NCBI GenBank assembly: GCA_947623505.1
Contig: CANQGT010000003.1
Location: 1 to 64,000, forward strand
Direction of reading: 5' to 3'
Length of the DNA stretch: 64,000 nucleotides
Origin: an uncultured Clostridia bacterium
GTDB lineage: Bacteria > Bacillota > Clostridia > Oscillospirales > Acutalibacteraceae
In this document: one piece after another, positions 6,863-17,220 of the stretch
Numbering within the stretch: position 1 is the stretch's first letter
Layout: each line of letters opens with the position of its first letter
The notes under the pieces: generated by a model
The model's database searches: none
What the model saw: only the letters and a program-made list of their open reading frames with translations
Told to the model about the DNA's origin: nothing
Position numbers and translations under genes: made by a program

Positions 6863-9160
6863 TCAGTTAATCTTTATCTCAATTTTTTCATTCGCAGTCA
6901 AATAAAAGCTCTTTATTTCCAAATCCTGATTGAAAACGATGGCCGACGCAAGCTCGTCTTCAACGTGCCTTCTTACGGAATCTCTTATGCCCCTCGCGTT
7001 CTTTTTGGAGCCGAAAGAATCCCTTGCGATAAACACGGGAACCGATTCTTCCCACGAAAGCGATATTCCCTTGTCGGCAAGGCTTTCCTTGAGCTCATCG
7101 AGCAAAAGAGAGGCGATTTTAACGAAGCTGTCAAACGAAAGATTTTTGAAAACAACTATCTCGTCTACTCTGCCGAGAAATTCGGGGCGCAGAAAACGCT
7201 CAAGCGCTTTCATCGTTACGTCTTTATTGATTTCGTTATCCGATTTTCCGAACCCGAGCGTGGCGGAATCAGTTGAACCGGCGTTTGAGGTCATAACGAT
7301 TATGGTGTTTTCAAAATTGACGTTTCTGCCCTGAGAATCGGTTATTCTGCCCTCGTCAAGTATCTGAAGCAGAATGTTCAAAACGTCCTTGTGCGCTTTT
7401 TCTATCTCGTCGAAAAGTATGACGCTGTACGGCTTTCTGCGCACCTTTTCCGTGAGCTGACCGGCGTCGTCGTAACCTACATATCCGGGAGGAGAACCGA
7501 TTATGCGGGATACGCTGAATTTTTCCATATACTCGCTCATATCAAGGCGTATAAGCGTTTCGGGAGAATCAAAGAGATTCTCGGCAAGCCGCTTTACAAG
7601 CTCCGTTTTGCCTACGCCCGTGGGCCCGACAAAAATAAACGACTGCGGGTGCTTTCTTGGACTTATCTGCACCCTGCCCCTGCGCACCGCGGCGGCCACT
7701 TTTTCTATCGCCTCGTCCTGCCCTACTATATGCTTTTTCAGCTCCGCCTCAAGGGAGGAGAGTTTTTTAAGGTCGCCCGCCTCAATCTTTGCCGCGGGAA
7801 TACCCGTCCACATAGACACAACTTTCGCAAGATCCTGCTCCTGAACCTGATTATCCTTTGCCTTTTCGGCAAGCTCGGGCAGTTTTTGGTCTATCTGAAG
7901 CGACTGCGACTTGAGATTTGAAACAAGCTCGTAATCTATCTCGCTGTTTTCCTCGGGCTGTGAAGCCGCGTCTATCTGCTCAAGCAAAGCGTGCTTTTTT
8001 TCAAGCATTATCTGATACTCGGAAATGGCGGGATTGCGAAGATTCGCGCAGGTGCAGGCCTCGTCGAGCAAATCTATCGCCTTATCGGGCAGATAACGGT
8101 CGGTAACGAAGCGCTCCGACATTGTTACGGCTTTGCGCACAAGGCTGTCCGAAATCTGAACCTTATGGTAGCCCTCGTAATACCCTTTAATTCCCAAAAG
8201 CATTCTGTAAGCGTCGTCGATAGAGGGCTCCTCTATCTTAATGGGCTGAAAGCGGCGTTCAAGCGCGGCGTCCTTTTCAATATATTTTCTGTATTCGTTA
8301 AAGGTGGTGGCGCCGATAACCTGAATCTCGCCCCTCGAAAGCGCGGGTTTCAGAATATTAGCAGCGTTCATCGTCCCCTCGCTGTCCCCCGTTCCGACAA
8401 GGTTATGCACCTCGTCTATGAACAGAATGACATTGCCCTGCTGCTTTACCTCGTCCACAAGCCCTTTTATCCTGCCCTCAAACTGCCCCCGGAATTGAGT
8501 TCCCGCGACGAGCGCCGTTAAGTCGAGAAGATAAATTTCCTTGTCAAGAAGCCTCGCCGGCACCTCGCCTTTGGCTATACGGATAGCAAGACCCTCGGCT
8601 ATCGCCGTTTTACCGACGCCGGGTTCGCCTATCAGGCAGGGATTGTTTTTGGTGCGTCTGCAAAGTATCTGCACGGCGCGCGAAATCTCGTTTTCACGGC
8701 CTATAATATTATCTATATCGCCCCGTCTTGCCCTATCGGTAAGATTGTTGCAGTAGCTGTTGAGGAACTTTTTGGAGTCGTCGGCGTTCTTTTTGCCCTG
8801 CTTCTTTCCTTTTTTGCCTTTCTTTTCGGCTCCGCCGCCCGACTGATCGGAGCCCTTGGCAAGCTCGCCGAACGGAAAAGTTTTGGCGCCGTCCATATTC
8901 TCCTGATTGAACATATCGCCGAGCGCGCCGAAATCAAAATCGCCCATATTTTCCATAAACTCGCTCATCTGCTCCGATGCTATTTCAAGATCCTCATCGC
9001 TTACGCCGAGCTGGTCTATCATCTGATTTATCGAGCCTACGTTAAGCTCGCGGGCGCACTTTATGCAAAGCCCCTCGGGCTTTACCTTGCCGTCCTCCAT
9101 TTTTTGAATAAATATCACCGCGGGGCGTTCACCGCACCTGCTGCACATCTGTTTTTTCAT
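6863..9160 (-). CDS. Clp-family AAA+ unfoldase, ClpE-like (N-terminal zinc finger)
   Basis: Two Walker A motifs (GEPGVGKTAIAEG, GPTGVGKTELVK), Clp signature motifs, and an N-terminal CSRCGERPAVIF...CIKCARE zinc finger in place of a ClpN domain. Confidence 0.88.
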   Translation of the reverse strand: MKKQMCSRCGERPAVIFIQKMEDGKVKPEGLCIKCARELNVGSINQMIDQLGVSDEDLEIASEQMSEFMENMGDFDFGALGDMFNQENMDGAKTFPFGELAKGSDQSGGGAEKKGKKGKKQGKKNADDSKKFLNSYCNNLTDRARRGDIDNIIGRENEISRAVQILCRRTKNNPCLIGEPGVGKTAIAEGLAIRIAKGEVPARLLDKEIYLLDLTALVAGTQFRGQFEGRIKGLVDEVKQQGNVILFIDEVHNLVGTGDSEGTMNAANILKPALSRGEIQVIGATTFNEYRKYIEKDAALERRFQPIKIEEPSIDDAYRMLLGIKGYYEGYHKVQISDSLVRKAVTMSERFVTDRYLPDKAIDLLDEACTCANLRNPAISEYQIMLEKKHALLEQIDAASQPEENSEIDYELVSNLKSQSLQIDQKLPELAEKAKDNQVQEQDLAKVVSMWTGIPAAKIEAGDLKKLSSLEAELKKHIVGQDEAIEKVAAAVRRGRVQISPRKHPQSFIFVGPTGVGKTELVKRLAENLFDSPETLIRLDMSEYMEKFSVSRIIGSPPGYVGYDDAGQLTEKVRRKPYSVILFDEIEKAHKDVLNILLQILDEGRITDSQGRNVNFENTIIVMTSNAGSTDSATLGFGKSDNEINKDVTMKALERFLRPEFLGRVDEIVVFKNLSFDSFVKIASLLLDELKESLADKGISLSWEESVPVFIARDSFGSKKNARGIRDSVRRHVEDELASAIVFNQDLEIKSFYLTANEKIEIKIN

Positions 9161-9169
9161 CAGAAACGA

Positions 9170-9799
9170 TTACTCCTTTTCTTCGTTATCCGTTTTATTT
9201 TCTTTAAGCTGCTTTATAAACGGCGGGATATAGCAAAGCAGCGAAGCAAGCGTGCAAACCGCCGAAATGCTTACAAGCACCCACGTTACGGCATTCGGAA
9301 GCGTGTAGCCTATAATATCGCAAAGCGCCCCGTTTTCGCCAAGCGCAAGCACGATTATCATTACCACGCAGAAAACACAAGTGGCAAGCTTGCCCCAAAT
9401 AGCCGCCGCCGCGGGTTTCAGACCCTTCGCTATAAGCACGGCTCCACCCGCCAGCATAACGATCTCCTTGGCAATAAAGAAGAAAAACAGATATTTTATC
9501 GCGTTATTCCAATACTTAATGATAAGTATTATCACTATCGCTATCTGAGACAGCTTATCGGCAATCGGATCAAGCATTTTGCCGAGAGCCGTAATCTGAT
9601 TGAATTTGCGGGCTATGTAGCCGTCAAGCATATCGGTAAACTCAGCAAACGCTATAACGATAACAGCCGCAATAACATAATCTTTTATCATAAGAACCGC
9701 GAAAACCGGTATAAGAAGTATGCGCACGAGGGAAAGAAAATTCGGCACCGTAACGCAATCCTTAAACAAATCTTTAATATTGTTGCTCACATTACTCAT
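9170..9799 (-). CDS. pgsA: CDP-diacylglycerol--glycerol-3-phosphate 3-phosphatidyltransferase
   Basis: CDP-alcohol phosphatidyltransferase motif DMLDGYIARKFNQITALGKMLDPIADK. Confidence 0.88.
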   Translation of the reverse strand: MSNVSNNIKDLFKDCVTVPNFLSLVRILLIPVFAVLMIKDYVIAAVIVIAFAEFTDMLDGYIARKFNQITALGKMLDPIADKLSQIAIVIILIIKYWNNAIKYLFFFFIAKEIVMLAGGAVLIAKGLKPAAAAIWGKLATCVFCVVMIIVLALGENGALCDIIGYTLPNAVTWVLVSISAVCTLASLLCYIPPFIKQLKENKTDNEEKE

Positions 9800-9811
9800 A
9801 AAGCACTCCTC

Positions 9812-10483
9812 CTATATCAAAAACAATGGGTTAAATTTATTCAAAAATCCTATCACGATGCTTGAACTCAGCTCATTGACGAATCCGCCGGATCCCGCGA
9901 AATTTTTTGTTATAAATCCGGCCGCAGCGCTGACGGCGAAAAGAATCACAATCGCCTTGAGCGCGCCGAGAACGGCGCCGAGGCTCCTGTCCGCCTTTTT
10001 GAGCGGTTCTATTTTCTTGTCGGCTGATTTTATAATCGAAATAATAATTCCTGTAAGAATAAAGAAAACGATTATAAACAGAACGAAAAGAATTATCTTG
10101 CAAACGACCAAAGCGATGGGATCCACGATATTTTCCATTATCTGATTAGCGGCCGTTTCGGAACCGGCGCCGTTTAGAAAAGACGTGTCTACTATTCCTC
10201 TTAGCGATTCGGGAAGAGCCGCCACTCCCTCTTTGACCGTCTTAATAACGGAATCGAGCCCCGAGTTTTGCACCGATTCGGAGACCGACGAGGCAATGGC
10301 GTTTTTTGCCACCGCGTTATACACGGGCTCGGCAAAATTTTTCGCTCCGGCGTAGCAGAGCGGTATTCCCACCAAAAATCTTACGAGTGAGACTACCGAT
10401 ATTAGAAAACCTTTAAAATAGCTTTGCAGTATTATCAGCAACACAAGCGCCAGCAAAACAATATCAACGATATTCATATTCAT
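9812..10483 (-). CDS. CvpA-family membrane protein
   Basis: MNMNIVDIVLLALVLLIILQSYFKGFLISVVSLV..., multiple TM helices, CvpA-like. Confidence 0.7.
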   Translation of the reverse strand: MNMNIVDIVLLALVLLIILQSYFKGFLISVVSLVRFLVGIPLCYAGAKNFAEPVYNAVAKNAIASSVSESVQNSGLDSVIKTVKEGVAALPESLRGIVDTSFLNGAGSETAANQIMENIVDPIALVVCKIILFVLFIIVFFILTGIIISIIKSADKKIEPLKKADRSLGAVLGALKAIVILFAVSAAAGFITKNFAGSGGFVNELSSSIVIGFLNKFNPLFLI

Positions 10484-10505
10484 ATTCTTATCCTCCTCCG
10501 AATTC

Positions 10506-11681
10506 TCAATCGTTCAAAAGCTCCAAAAACGAGCTGTGCAGACCGTAAATTTTAGACGAGAACTGCTCGATCTGCGTATAGGAATCGTCAACCTGTATTC
10601 TTTTCGACTCTTTGCCGTTTCTCTGCTTGAAAGAGATGACCTCACTTGACGTGAGAGCCGTCATCTCCGTTCCGGACGCGGCAACGTCCTTTATCTGCGC
10701 GTCCGTCTTCGCCTCGGATTTTATCTTGCCGGAGGCCTTGACGCAGGAAATAACATTAACGGGCGCGCCCACATATTCGCCGTAAGCGAAAACGAGTTCG
10801 TCCGACGGGCTGTAGCAGTAAGAAACGGTGTTTACGCTCCCCTTAGCGTAGACGGCCTTTTCTTCTTTCAGCGATTTTATCACGCTAAGAAAATCATCGC
10901 CGACAATATACAAATCATTTGAGGAAAAATGCAGATCAAGCACCGCCGAACCCGAATATTCAAATTTCGCGGTCGGCTCCCTGTCTCCCGTTTCCATGGT
11001 ATAAACGGTGGTTTTTATCCTTGCGCCCTCGGAGCCTGTCACGGCGAAAGCAACCCGTCTGCCCCTGTTGTCTATCGCGACGCGGGTAATGTAACCGCCC
11101 GAAGCCTCATAATTCATTTTTTCGTTGAAAGACTTGCCGTAAACGGTGACGGTGCTTTTGTGAACGCCCGAAACGCTTGCGACGGCAACCACTCCGGTAT
11201 CGGAAACATCGGCGCAAAGAATATCGCTCTTGAGAGAGTTTTCGTAAATATTTTCGGTGGAACTGTCGAGCCGATAGGTATCTGAGCCCTGATCTATCAT
11301 AACGGAATATCCGCCGCTGACGGAGAGAATCGGATTTAAATAGCCGTGTTCGTCCTTTATCCTTTCCCTCGCGTTTGACGAATCTATTACGGTGTAGGAC
11401 GAATCGTTAAGAATGGCTATTTTGTTTCCGATAGCCTTTAAAACGGTATTTTCACCGGAACCGACAGCATAGGGAAACTGCCTGCCGTCGGAGACCTTTT
11501 CCGATATTCCGGACGGATTTTTAACTGAATCGAAAAATCCTCTGAAATCTATTTCGGATATTTTCATTATTACCAAAGCGGCGATGACGAGCAGTATGGC
11601 CGCCCAAACCGCCAGCTTTCTTTTTTTCATTTTTTGATTTTTCTTTTCTTTGCGTCCGTTTTCTCGCTGATAAGATTCCAT
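10506..11681 (-). CDS. DUF5711-like membrane-anchored protein
   Basis: N-terminal basic region plus one TM helix and a beta-propeller-like ectodomain; common neighbour in Clostridia. Confidence 0.55.
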   Translation of the reverse strand: MESYQRENGRKEKKNQKMKKRKLAVWAAILLVIAALVIMKISEIDFRGFFDSVKNPSGISEKVSDGRQFPYAVGSGENTVLKAIGNKIAILNDSSYTVIDSSNARERIKDEHGYLNPILSVSGGYSVMIDQGSDTYRLDSSTENIYENSLKSDILCADVSDTGVVAVASVSGVHKSTVTVYGKSFNEKMNYEASGGYITRVAIDNRGRRVAFAVTGSEGARIKTTVYTMETGDREPTAKFEYSGSAVLDLHFSSNDLYIVGDDFLSVIKSLKEEKAVYAKGSVNTVSYCYSPSDELVFAYGEYVGAPVNVISCVKASGKIKSEAKTDAQIKDVAASGTEMTALTSSEVISFKQRNGKESKRIQVDDSYTQIEQFSSKIYGLHSSFLELLND

Positions 11682-11711
11682 AATTATAAATTCCTGTTAA
11701 GTAAAACCTTT

Positions 11712-12452
11712 TTATTCTCCGTAATTGATTTTATTCAGATAAAGGCCTTGCGGAGGAGCGGTCTTCCCCGCTCTTTTTCTCTCGCCGCCGCTTATAACGT
11801 CGGCAAGCTCGCCCGACTTTATTTTTCCCTCGTTCACAAAAAGGAGCGTGCCCACCATAATACGCACCATATTATACAGAAAGCCGTTTGCCTCAACGCG
11901 GAAAAACACCGTATCGCCGTCACGGTAAACGTCAAACCGCCTGACCGTGCGCACCGTGTCTTCCGTGTCGGAGCGGGCGCTGCAAAAGCCTCTGAAATCG
12001 TGCGCGCCCAAAAAGGCCTTTGCCTCCCTGTCAAGATATTCGGCGTTTACTGGATATCTGTAATGAAAAGCATAATTGTTAAGAAACGGATCCCGTATTC
12101 TTCCGTTGTAAAGCTTATATATATATTCTTTTGAGGCGGCGCTGTATCTCGGGTGAAAATCACCGCTCACCTCACGGCAGTCTTTTACAGCTATATCCTT
12201 TGGAAGATAAGTGTTGAGACCCGTAAGAATATTCTCGGTTTTAATATTTTTATCCGTTTTAAACGACGCAAAATATGAATTTGCGTGAACGCCGCTGTCG
12301 GTTCTGCTGCATCCCTTAACGTCCGGCCTGTCGAGCAGCAGTTTTTCAAGCGCGTCCTGCAAAACCTGCTGCACCGTAACTGCGTTTTTCTGCACCTGCC
12401 AGCCGTGATATCTTGTGCCGTCGTAGCATATTTCAAGCAAAATATTTCTCAT
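11712..12452 (-). CDS. truA: tRNA pseudouridine(38-40) synthase
   Basis: ICYDGTRYHGWQVQ, CSRTDSGVHA, NGFLYNMVRIMVG motifs. Confidence 0.95.
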   Translation of the reverse strand: MRNILLEICYDGTRYHGWQVQKNAVTVQQVLQDALEKLLLDRPDVKGCSRTDSGVHANSYFASFKTDKNIKTENILTGLNTYLPKDIAVKDCREVSGDFHPRYSAASKEYIYKLYNGRIRDPFLNNYAFHYRYPVNAEYLDREAKAFLGAHDFRGFCSARSDTEDTVRTVRRFDVYRDGDTVFFRVEANGFLYNMVRIMVGTLLFVNEGKIKSGELADVISGGERKRAGKTAPPQGLYLNKINYGE

Positions 12453-13261
12453 ATCACCGCCGCCATCAGAGTGTTAAAATAAATCAAAAGAGCGATATAA
12501 GCGGAAACCGCGGCTATGGCGGCGTAATCCCTCGCGCCCATTTTAAGCACTTTCATTTTTGTTCTTCCCTCTCCGCCTCGATAACAGCGGCATTCCATCG
12601 CGTAGGCAAGATCGGAAGCGCATCTGAATGATGAGACAAACAGCGGAATTATTATGGGGATAAGCGCCTTTATTCGCTTTATGATGTTGCCGGATTCCAT
12701 ATCGGCGCCTCTTGATTTCTGAGCCGCGGTAATCTTATCTATCTCCTCTATAAGAGTCGGTATGAAACGCAGGGCTATCGTCATTATCATTGCCAGCGTG
12801 TGAACGTCTATTTTAATATATTTAAGCGGTTTAAAAAGCCGCTCAATCGCGTCGGTCAAATCCGTCGGCGAAGTGGTGTAGGTCAGCATCGAGCCCTCGA
12901 CAATAAGCACGATTATTCTAACGGCCATAAATACCGCCGAATAAATTCCGTCTTTCGTTATTTTTATGCTGCCTATCGTAAACAGAGGTTCGCCCGTGCC
13001 GTAAAACAAATTCAGAATCGCCGTAAGCAGTATTATCAAAACAAGCGGCTTGATGCTTTTCAAAACGGTTTTAAACGGTATGCCGCTCACCGCGACTATA
13101 ACTGCCGCGCAAAGCACCGCAAAAGCAAGCGAAATAAAATTTTTGCATATGAAAAGCGAAACTATTACCGCCATCGTAAGGATTATTTTTATTCTCGCGT
13201 CCAGCCTGTGAACAACGGATTTCCCGGGAAAATACTGCCCTATTGTTATATCGCTTATCAT
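12449..13261 (-). CDS. ecfT: energy-coupling factor transporter transmembrane protein
   Basis: MISDITIGQYFPGKSVVHRLDARIKI and AQKSRGAD motif; start/stop overlaps with neighbours. Confidence 0.92.
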   Translation of the reverse strand: MISDITIGQYFPGKSVVHRLDARIKIILTMAVIVSLFICKNFISLAFAVLCAAVIVAVSGIPFKTVLKSIKPLVLIILLTAILNLFYGTGEPLFTIGSIKITKDGIYSAVFMAVRIIVLIVEGSMLTYTTSPTDLTDAIERLFKPLKYIKIDVHTLAMIMTIALRFIPTLIEEIDKITAAQKSRGADMESGNIIKRIKALIPIIIPLFVSSFRCASDLAYAMECRCYRGGEGRTKMKVLKMGARDYAAIAAVSAYIALLIYFNTLMAAVI

Positions 13262-14133
13262 ACTTTCACTTCCTTTCGGAGCGCCATAAGCCTTTTAAGC
13301 TCCTTAACGCCCTCGGAAACGGTAAAAATATCCGTGCGGCAGTCAACGCCTCTTTCTTTTAGCTTTAGGAAGACCTCGGTTATCTGCGGCACGTTAAGAC
13401 CCATACTCTTCAATTCGGCGCCGTGTGAATAAACTTCGGGAACCGTGCCGAACATCGCGACTCTGCCGCCGTTTAAAACAAGCACCTTTTCGCAGACCTT
13501 GGCTACATCCTCCATTGAATGGGAAACGAGTATAACCGTGCCGCCCATCGTTTTGCGATAATCTTTTATAAGCGAAAGTATGGTCTCCCTGCCCATCGGA
13601 TCAAGTCCGGCGCAGGGTTCGTCGAGTATAAGCACCTCCGGGCGCATAGCGATTATCGAGGCGATAGCGACGCGCCTTTTCTGCCCGCCCGAAAGATCAA
13701 ACGGCGATTTGTTTTCGTATGAGCGGCTTATGCCCACAAAATCCATACTGCCGTAAACACGTTCGCGTATTTCGTCTTCCGAAAGACCCATTTGCTTAGG
13801 GCCGAAAGCTATCTCTTTAAAGACGCTTTCCTCGAATATTTGATATTCGGGATACTGAAAGCAGAGCCCCACGGCAAAGCGAACCCGCCTTATCTGCTTT
13901 CTGTTTTCCTTAGACCAGATATTTTTTCCGTCCAAAAAAACCGTTCCGGCGTGAGGCTCCAAAAGGCCGTTGCAATGCTGAATAAGCGTTGATTTTCCGC
14001 TGCCGGTGTGGCCGATAATTCCAATCATATCTCCGCTTTCCGCCGAAAAATCAACGTTTTCGACGGCGGCGGTCTCAAACGGAGTGCCGACGCTGTAAAG
14101 ATATTTTAAATTTTCGCAAACCAAAACAGCCAA
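13258..14133 (-). CDS. ecfA2: energy-coupling factor transporter ATPase (EcfA2-type)
   Basis: Walker A GHTGSGKST, LSGGQKRRVAIA, Walker B LILDEPCAGLD. Confidence 0.92.
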   Translation of the reverse strand: MAVLVCENLKYLYSVGTPFETAAVENVDFSAESGDMIGIIGHTGSGKSTLIQHCNGLLEPHAGTVFLDGKNIWSKENRKQIRRVRFAVGLCFQYPEYQIFEESVFKEIAFGPKQMGLSEDEIRERVYGSMDFVGISRSYENKSPFDLSGGQKRRVAIASIIAMRPEVLILDEPCAGLDPMGRETILSLIKDYRKTMGGTVILVSHSMEDVAKVCEKVLVLNGGRVAMFGTVPEVYSHGAELKSMGLNVPQITEVFLKLKERGVDCRTDIFTVSEGVKELKRLMALRKEVKV

Positions 14134-14135
14134 GC

Positions 14136-14981
14136 TCAGCCCTCCAAAACATTTAAGATAAGTTCCGCGCAGTCGTCGGCGTTCAAAACGGTTTTTCCGC
14201 TGTCGAGCCCCGCGAGATGTATCAACTCCGTGGACTGAGGAACGTCGAGCCCAAGCGATTTTATCTTATCAACGTGGGAAAAAACAGCCGCGGGAGCATC
14301 GTCAAGAACCGTTTCGCCCTCGTTTATAATAACAACTCTGTCCGCCTGAACGGCCTCGTCCATATAGTGAGTGATCAGGACTATCGTTATACCGTCCCTC
14401 TTATTGAGCTTTTTTACCGTTTCAAGCACTTCCCTGCGACCGTTCGGATCGAGCATAGCCGTGGGCTCGTCGAGCACGATACATTTAGGTTTCATCGCTA
14501 TTATTCCGGCAACGGCGACCCGCTGCTTCTGCCCGCCCGAAAGCTTATGCGGCGCTTTTTCGCGCAGTTCGTAAATACCGACGGTCTTCATCGCCTCGTC
14601 AACGCGCCTGCGGCATTCCTCCGGCGGCACGCCTAAATTTTCCACGCCGAAAGCGACGTCCTCCTCAACTATCGAAGCGACTATCTGATTATCGGGATTT
14701 TGAAACACCATACCTACGTTTCTGCGTATTTCAAAAATGTTTTCTTCGCTTGAAGTGTCGATTCCCCCGACCGAAACTCTGCCTTTTTGAGGCACAAGTA
14801 TTCCGTTTATCAGCTTCGCGACCGTGGATTTGCCCGAACCGTTATGGCCGAGCACGCACACAAAGCTGCCCTCTTCTATTGAAAGATTAAAATTTTTAAG
14901 GACGTCCACTCTTTCGCTCTCCGACGAATCATCATCGGGAATATACGAAAAATCAACGTTTTCAAATCTTATAAGTTCCAT
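14136..14981 (-). CDS. ecfA1: energy-coupling factor transporter ATPase (EcfA1-type)
   Basis: Walker A GHNGSGKST, LSGGQKQRVAVAG, Walker B CIVLDEPTAMLD. Confidence 0.92.
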   Translation of the reverse strand: MELIRFENVDFSYIPDDDSSESERVDVLKNFNLSIEEGSFVCVLGHNGSGKSTVAKLINGILVPQKGRVSVGGIDTSSEENIFEIRRNVGMVFQNPDNQIVASIVEEDVAFGVENLGVPPEECRRRVDEAMKTVGIYELREKAPHKLSGGQKQRVAVAGIIAMKPKCIVLDEPTAMLDPNGRREVLETVKKLNKRDGITIVLITHYMDEAVQADRVVIINEGETVLDDAPAAVFSHVDKIKSLGLDVPQSTELIHLAGLDSGKTVLNADDCAELILNVLEG

Positions 14982-15851
14982 TTACTTTAACCAGACGGCG
15001 CAGGCTCCGCAGGGTAGCACCCCGCCTGTTGAAGAAACCGGCAGACCGATCTCATCGGCGCTTACACCGCCGCCTTTTTCTTTTACTATTATGTCTTCAA
15101 GAATATATTTCATAACGCCGGCCGAAAGCCCCGTTGTGTATGAATTTAAAAGGACCATAAGCGGCTCGTCGGAAATAAGTTCTTTTATAAACCCTACAAA
15201 ACCGTAAAGCGAATCCTCAAGCCGCCAAATCTCCCCTTTAGGCCCTCTGCCGTAGGACGGAGGATCGAGAATTATTATATCGTATTTGCTGCCGCGCCTT
15301 ATTTCGCGCTGAACGAATTTAACGCAGTCATCGACTATCCAGCGGCATGGTCTGTCGGCAAAGCCCGACGCGGCGATGTTTTCCTTTGCCCAAAGAGTCA
15401 TACCCTTTGAGGCGTCAACGTGCACTACCGACGCGTTTTGAGCGAGGCACGCGGCAGTGGCTCCGCCCGTATATGCAAAAAGGTTGAGCACGTTCACTTT
15501 TTTTCTGCCGCTGTTTTCAATTATACCGCGAGTCATATCCCAATTAACTGCCTGCTCCGGAAAAAGACCGGTATGCTTAAAGCCCATGGTTTTTACGTTG
15601 AAAACAAGATCTTTATAGCGCACCTGCCATGCGGGAGGAAGATTTTTGTAAACCTCCCATCGGCCGCCGCCCGTATTTGAGCGGATATACCGCGCCTCGG
15701 CTTTGCCCCAAAGCCTGCTTGATTTTTCGCTTTTCCATATAACCTGGGGATCGGGGCGTATCAGTATATGATCGCCCCAGCGTTCAAGTCTTTCACCGTT
15801 TGAGCAGTCTATAAGCTCATAATCTTTCCATTCGCCTGTAAATCTCATCAA
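14982..15851 (-). CDS. class I SAM-dependent rRNA methyltransferase (RlmI-like)
   Basis: VLNLFAYTGGATAACLA, VHVDASKGMTLWAKEN, IIILDPPSYGRGPKGE. Confidence 0.8.
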   Translation of the reverse strand: MMRFTGEWKDYELIDCSNGERLERWGDHILIRPDPQVIWKSEKSSRLWGKAEARYIRSNTGGGRWEVYKNLPPAWQVRYKDLVFNVKTMGFKHTGLFPEQAVNWDMTRGIIENSGRKKVNVLNLFAYTGGATAACLAQNASVVHVDASKGMTLWAKENIAASGFADRPCRWIVDDCVKFVQREIRRGSKYDIIILDPPSYGRGPKGEIWRLEDSLYGFVGFIKELISDEPLMVLLNSYTTGLSAGVMKYILEDIIVKEKGGGVSADEIGLPVSSTGGVLPCGACAVWLK

Positions 15852-17203
15852 TTAAGTCTTTCCCGCACCACTTCGGCTATATCGTTGCCGAGGCGCGTTA
15901 TTTTTTCGATATCGCGCCCCTCAAGCATAACGCGCACAAGGGGCTCGGTGCCGGAGACGCGAACGAGCACGCGCCCGTCGCCCTCAAGTTCCATTTCCGC
16001 CTCCTGAACGGCGGAGATGATATATTCGTCGTTATTGTATTTTTGCTTGCCCTCGGCCGTTACCTCAACGTTTATAAGAACCTGCGGGTAAACGCTCATC
16101 ATTTTCGCAAGCGTGCCGAGAGTTTTGCCGTTTTTGACCATCGCCTCTATAAGCTTTACGGCGGAAAGTTCCCCGTCACCGGTGGATGCTTCGTCAAGAA
16201 AAATTATATGGCCGCTCTGCTCGCCGCCGATATTATAGCCCTTTTTGAGCATACGCTCAAGCACATATCTGTCCCCCACGGCGGTTTTGGAGCAGTTTAT
16301 GCCGTTTTCGGCGCAAAATCTGAAAAGCCCCATATTGCTCATAACCGTAACTACAAGCGTGTTGTTTTTCAGCGTTCCCTCACGTTTCATTTGAGACGCG
16401 CATATCGCCATTATCCTGTCTCCGTCAACAAGCTCACCGTTTTCGTCAACGGCAAGCATACGGTCGCCGTCACCGTCGAAAGCGATACCGAGATCAAGCT
16501 TATTTGCCTTAACGAATTTCATAAGCTCCTGCGGATGGGTAGAACCGCAGTTATCGTTTATATTAACGCCGTTCGGCGTATCCGAAAGCATATGGCATTT
16601 AGCGCCGAGGCGGGTGAATATCTCCTTTGCGCAGACACTCGCGCTTCCGTTCGCCGTATCTATGGCTATGCTCAGACCGCCAAACCTCACCTTCGCAACG
16701 GAAACTACATGCTTGATATAATCCTCAACGGCGGTTTTGCAAAAAGTTCTGACTCCCACTTCCCCGCCGAGCTTTTGCCGCGGCATTTCACCGCGTTCAA
16801 ATATAATTCTTTCAATCTCGTCTTCCGTTTCGTCCGGCAGCTTATATCCGTTTCCCTGAAATATTTTTATTCCGTTATACTCGCAGGGATTGTGAGACGC
16901 GGAAATCATAACACCCGCGTCACAGCCGTATTTTTCAACGAGATACGCTATCGCGGGCGTTGGTATAACGCCGACGGAAAGCACGTTTACTCCGACGGAG
17001 CAAAAGCCCGCCGTGAGCGCCGCCTCCAGCATATCGCCGGACGCTCTTGTATCCCTGCCTATCATAACTGTAGGTTTCGTATTCCTGTCTTTTATAAGAA
17101 TCTCCGCGGCGGCCGCGCCTATCTGCATTGCAAGACCGTTTGTGAGATCTTTATTGGCTATTCCTCTTACTCCGTCTGTTCCGAACAATTTGCCCAAAAG
17201 CAT
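15848..17203 (-). CDS. glmM: phosphoglucosamine mutase
   Basis: GKLFGTDGVRGIAN, ISASHNP active site, DGDGDR; start trimmed from the ORF track to MLLGKLFGTDGVRG. Confidence 0.94.
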   Translation of the reverse strand: MLLGKLFGTDGVRGIANKDLTNGLAMQIGAAAAEILIKDRNTKPTVMIGRDTRASGDMLEAALTAGFCSVGVNVLSVGVIPTPAIAYLVEKYGCDAGVMISASHNPCEYNGIKIFQGNGYKLPDETEDEIERIIFERGEMPRQKLGGEVGVRTFCKTAVEDYIKHVVSVAKVRFGGLSIAIDTANGSASVCAKEIFTRLGAKCHMLSDTPNGVNINDNCGSTHPQELMKFVKANKLDLGIAFDGDGDRMLAVDENGELVDGDRIMAICASQMKREGTLKNNTLVVTVMSNMGLFRFCAENGINCSKTAVGDRYVLERMLKKGYNIGGEQSGHIIFLDEASTGDGELSAVKLIEAMVKNGKTLGTLAKMMSVYPQVLINVEVTAEGKQKYNNDEYIISAVQEAEMELEGDGRVLVRVSGTEPLVRVMLEGRDIEKITRLGNDIAEVVRERLN

Positions 17204-17220
17204 TACCCTTTCAAAAAATA

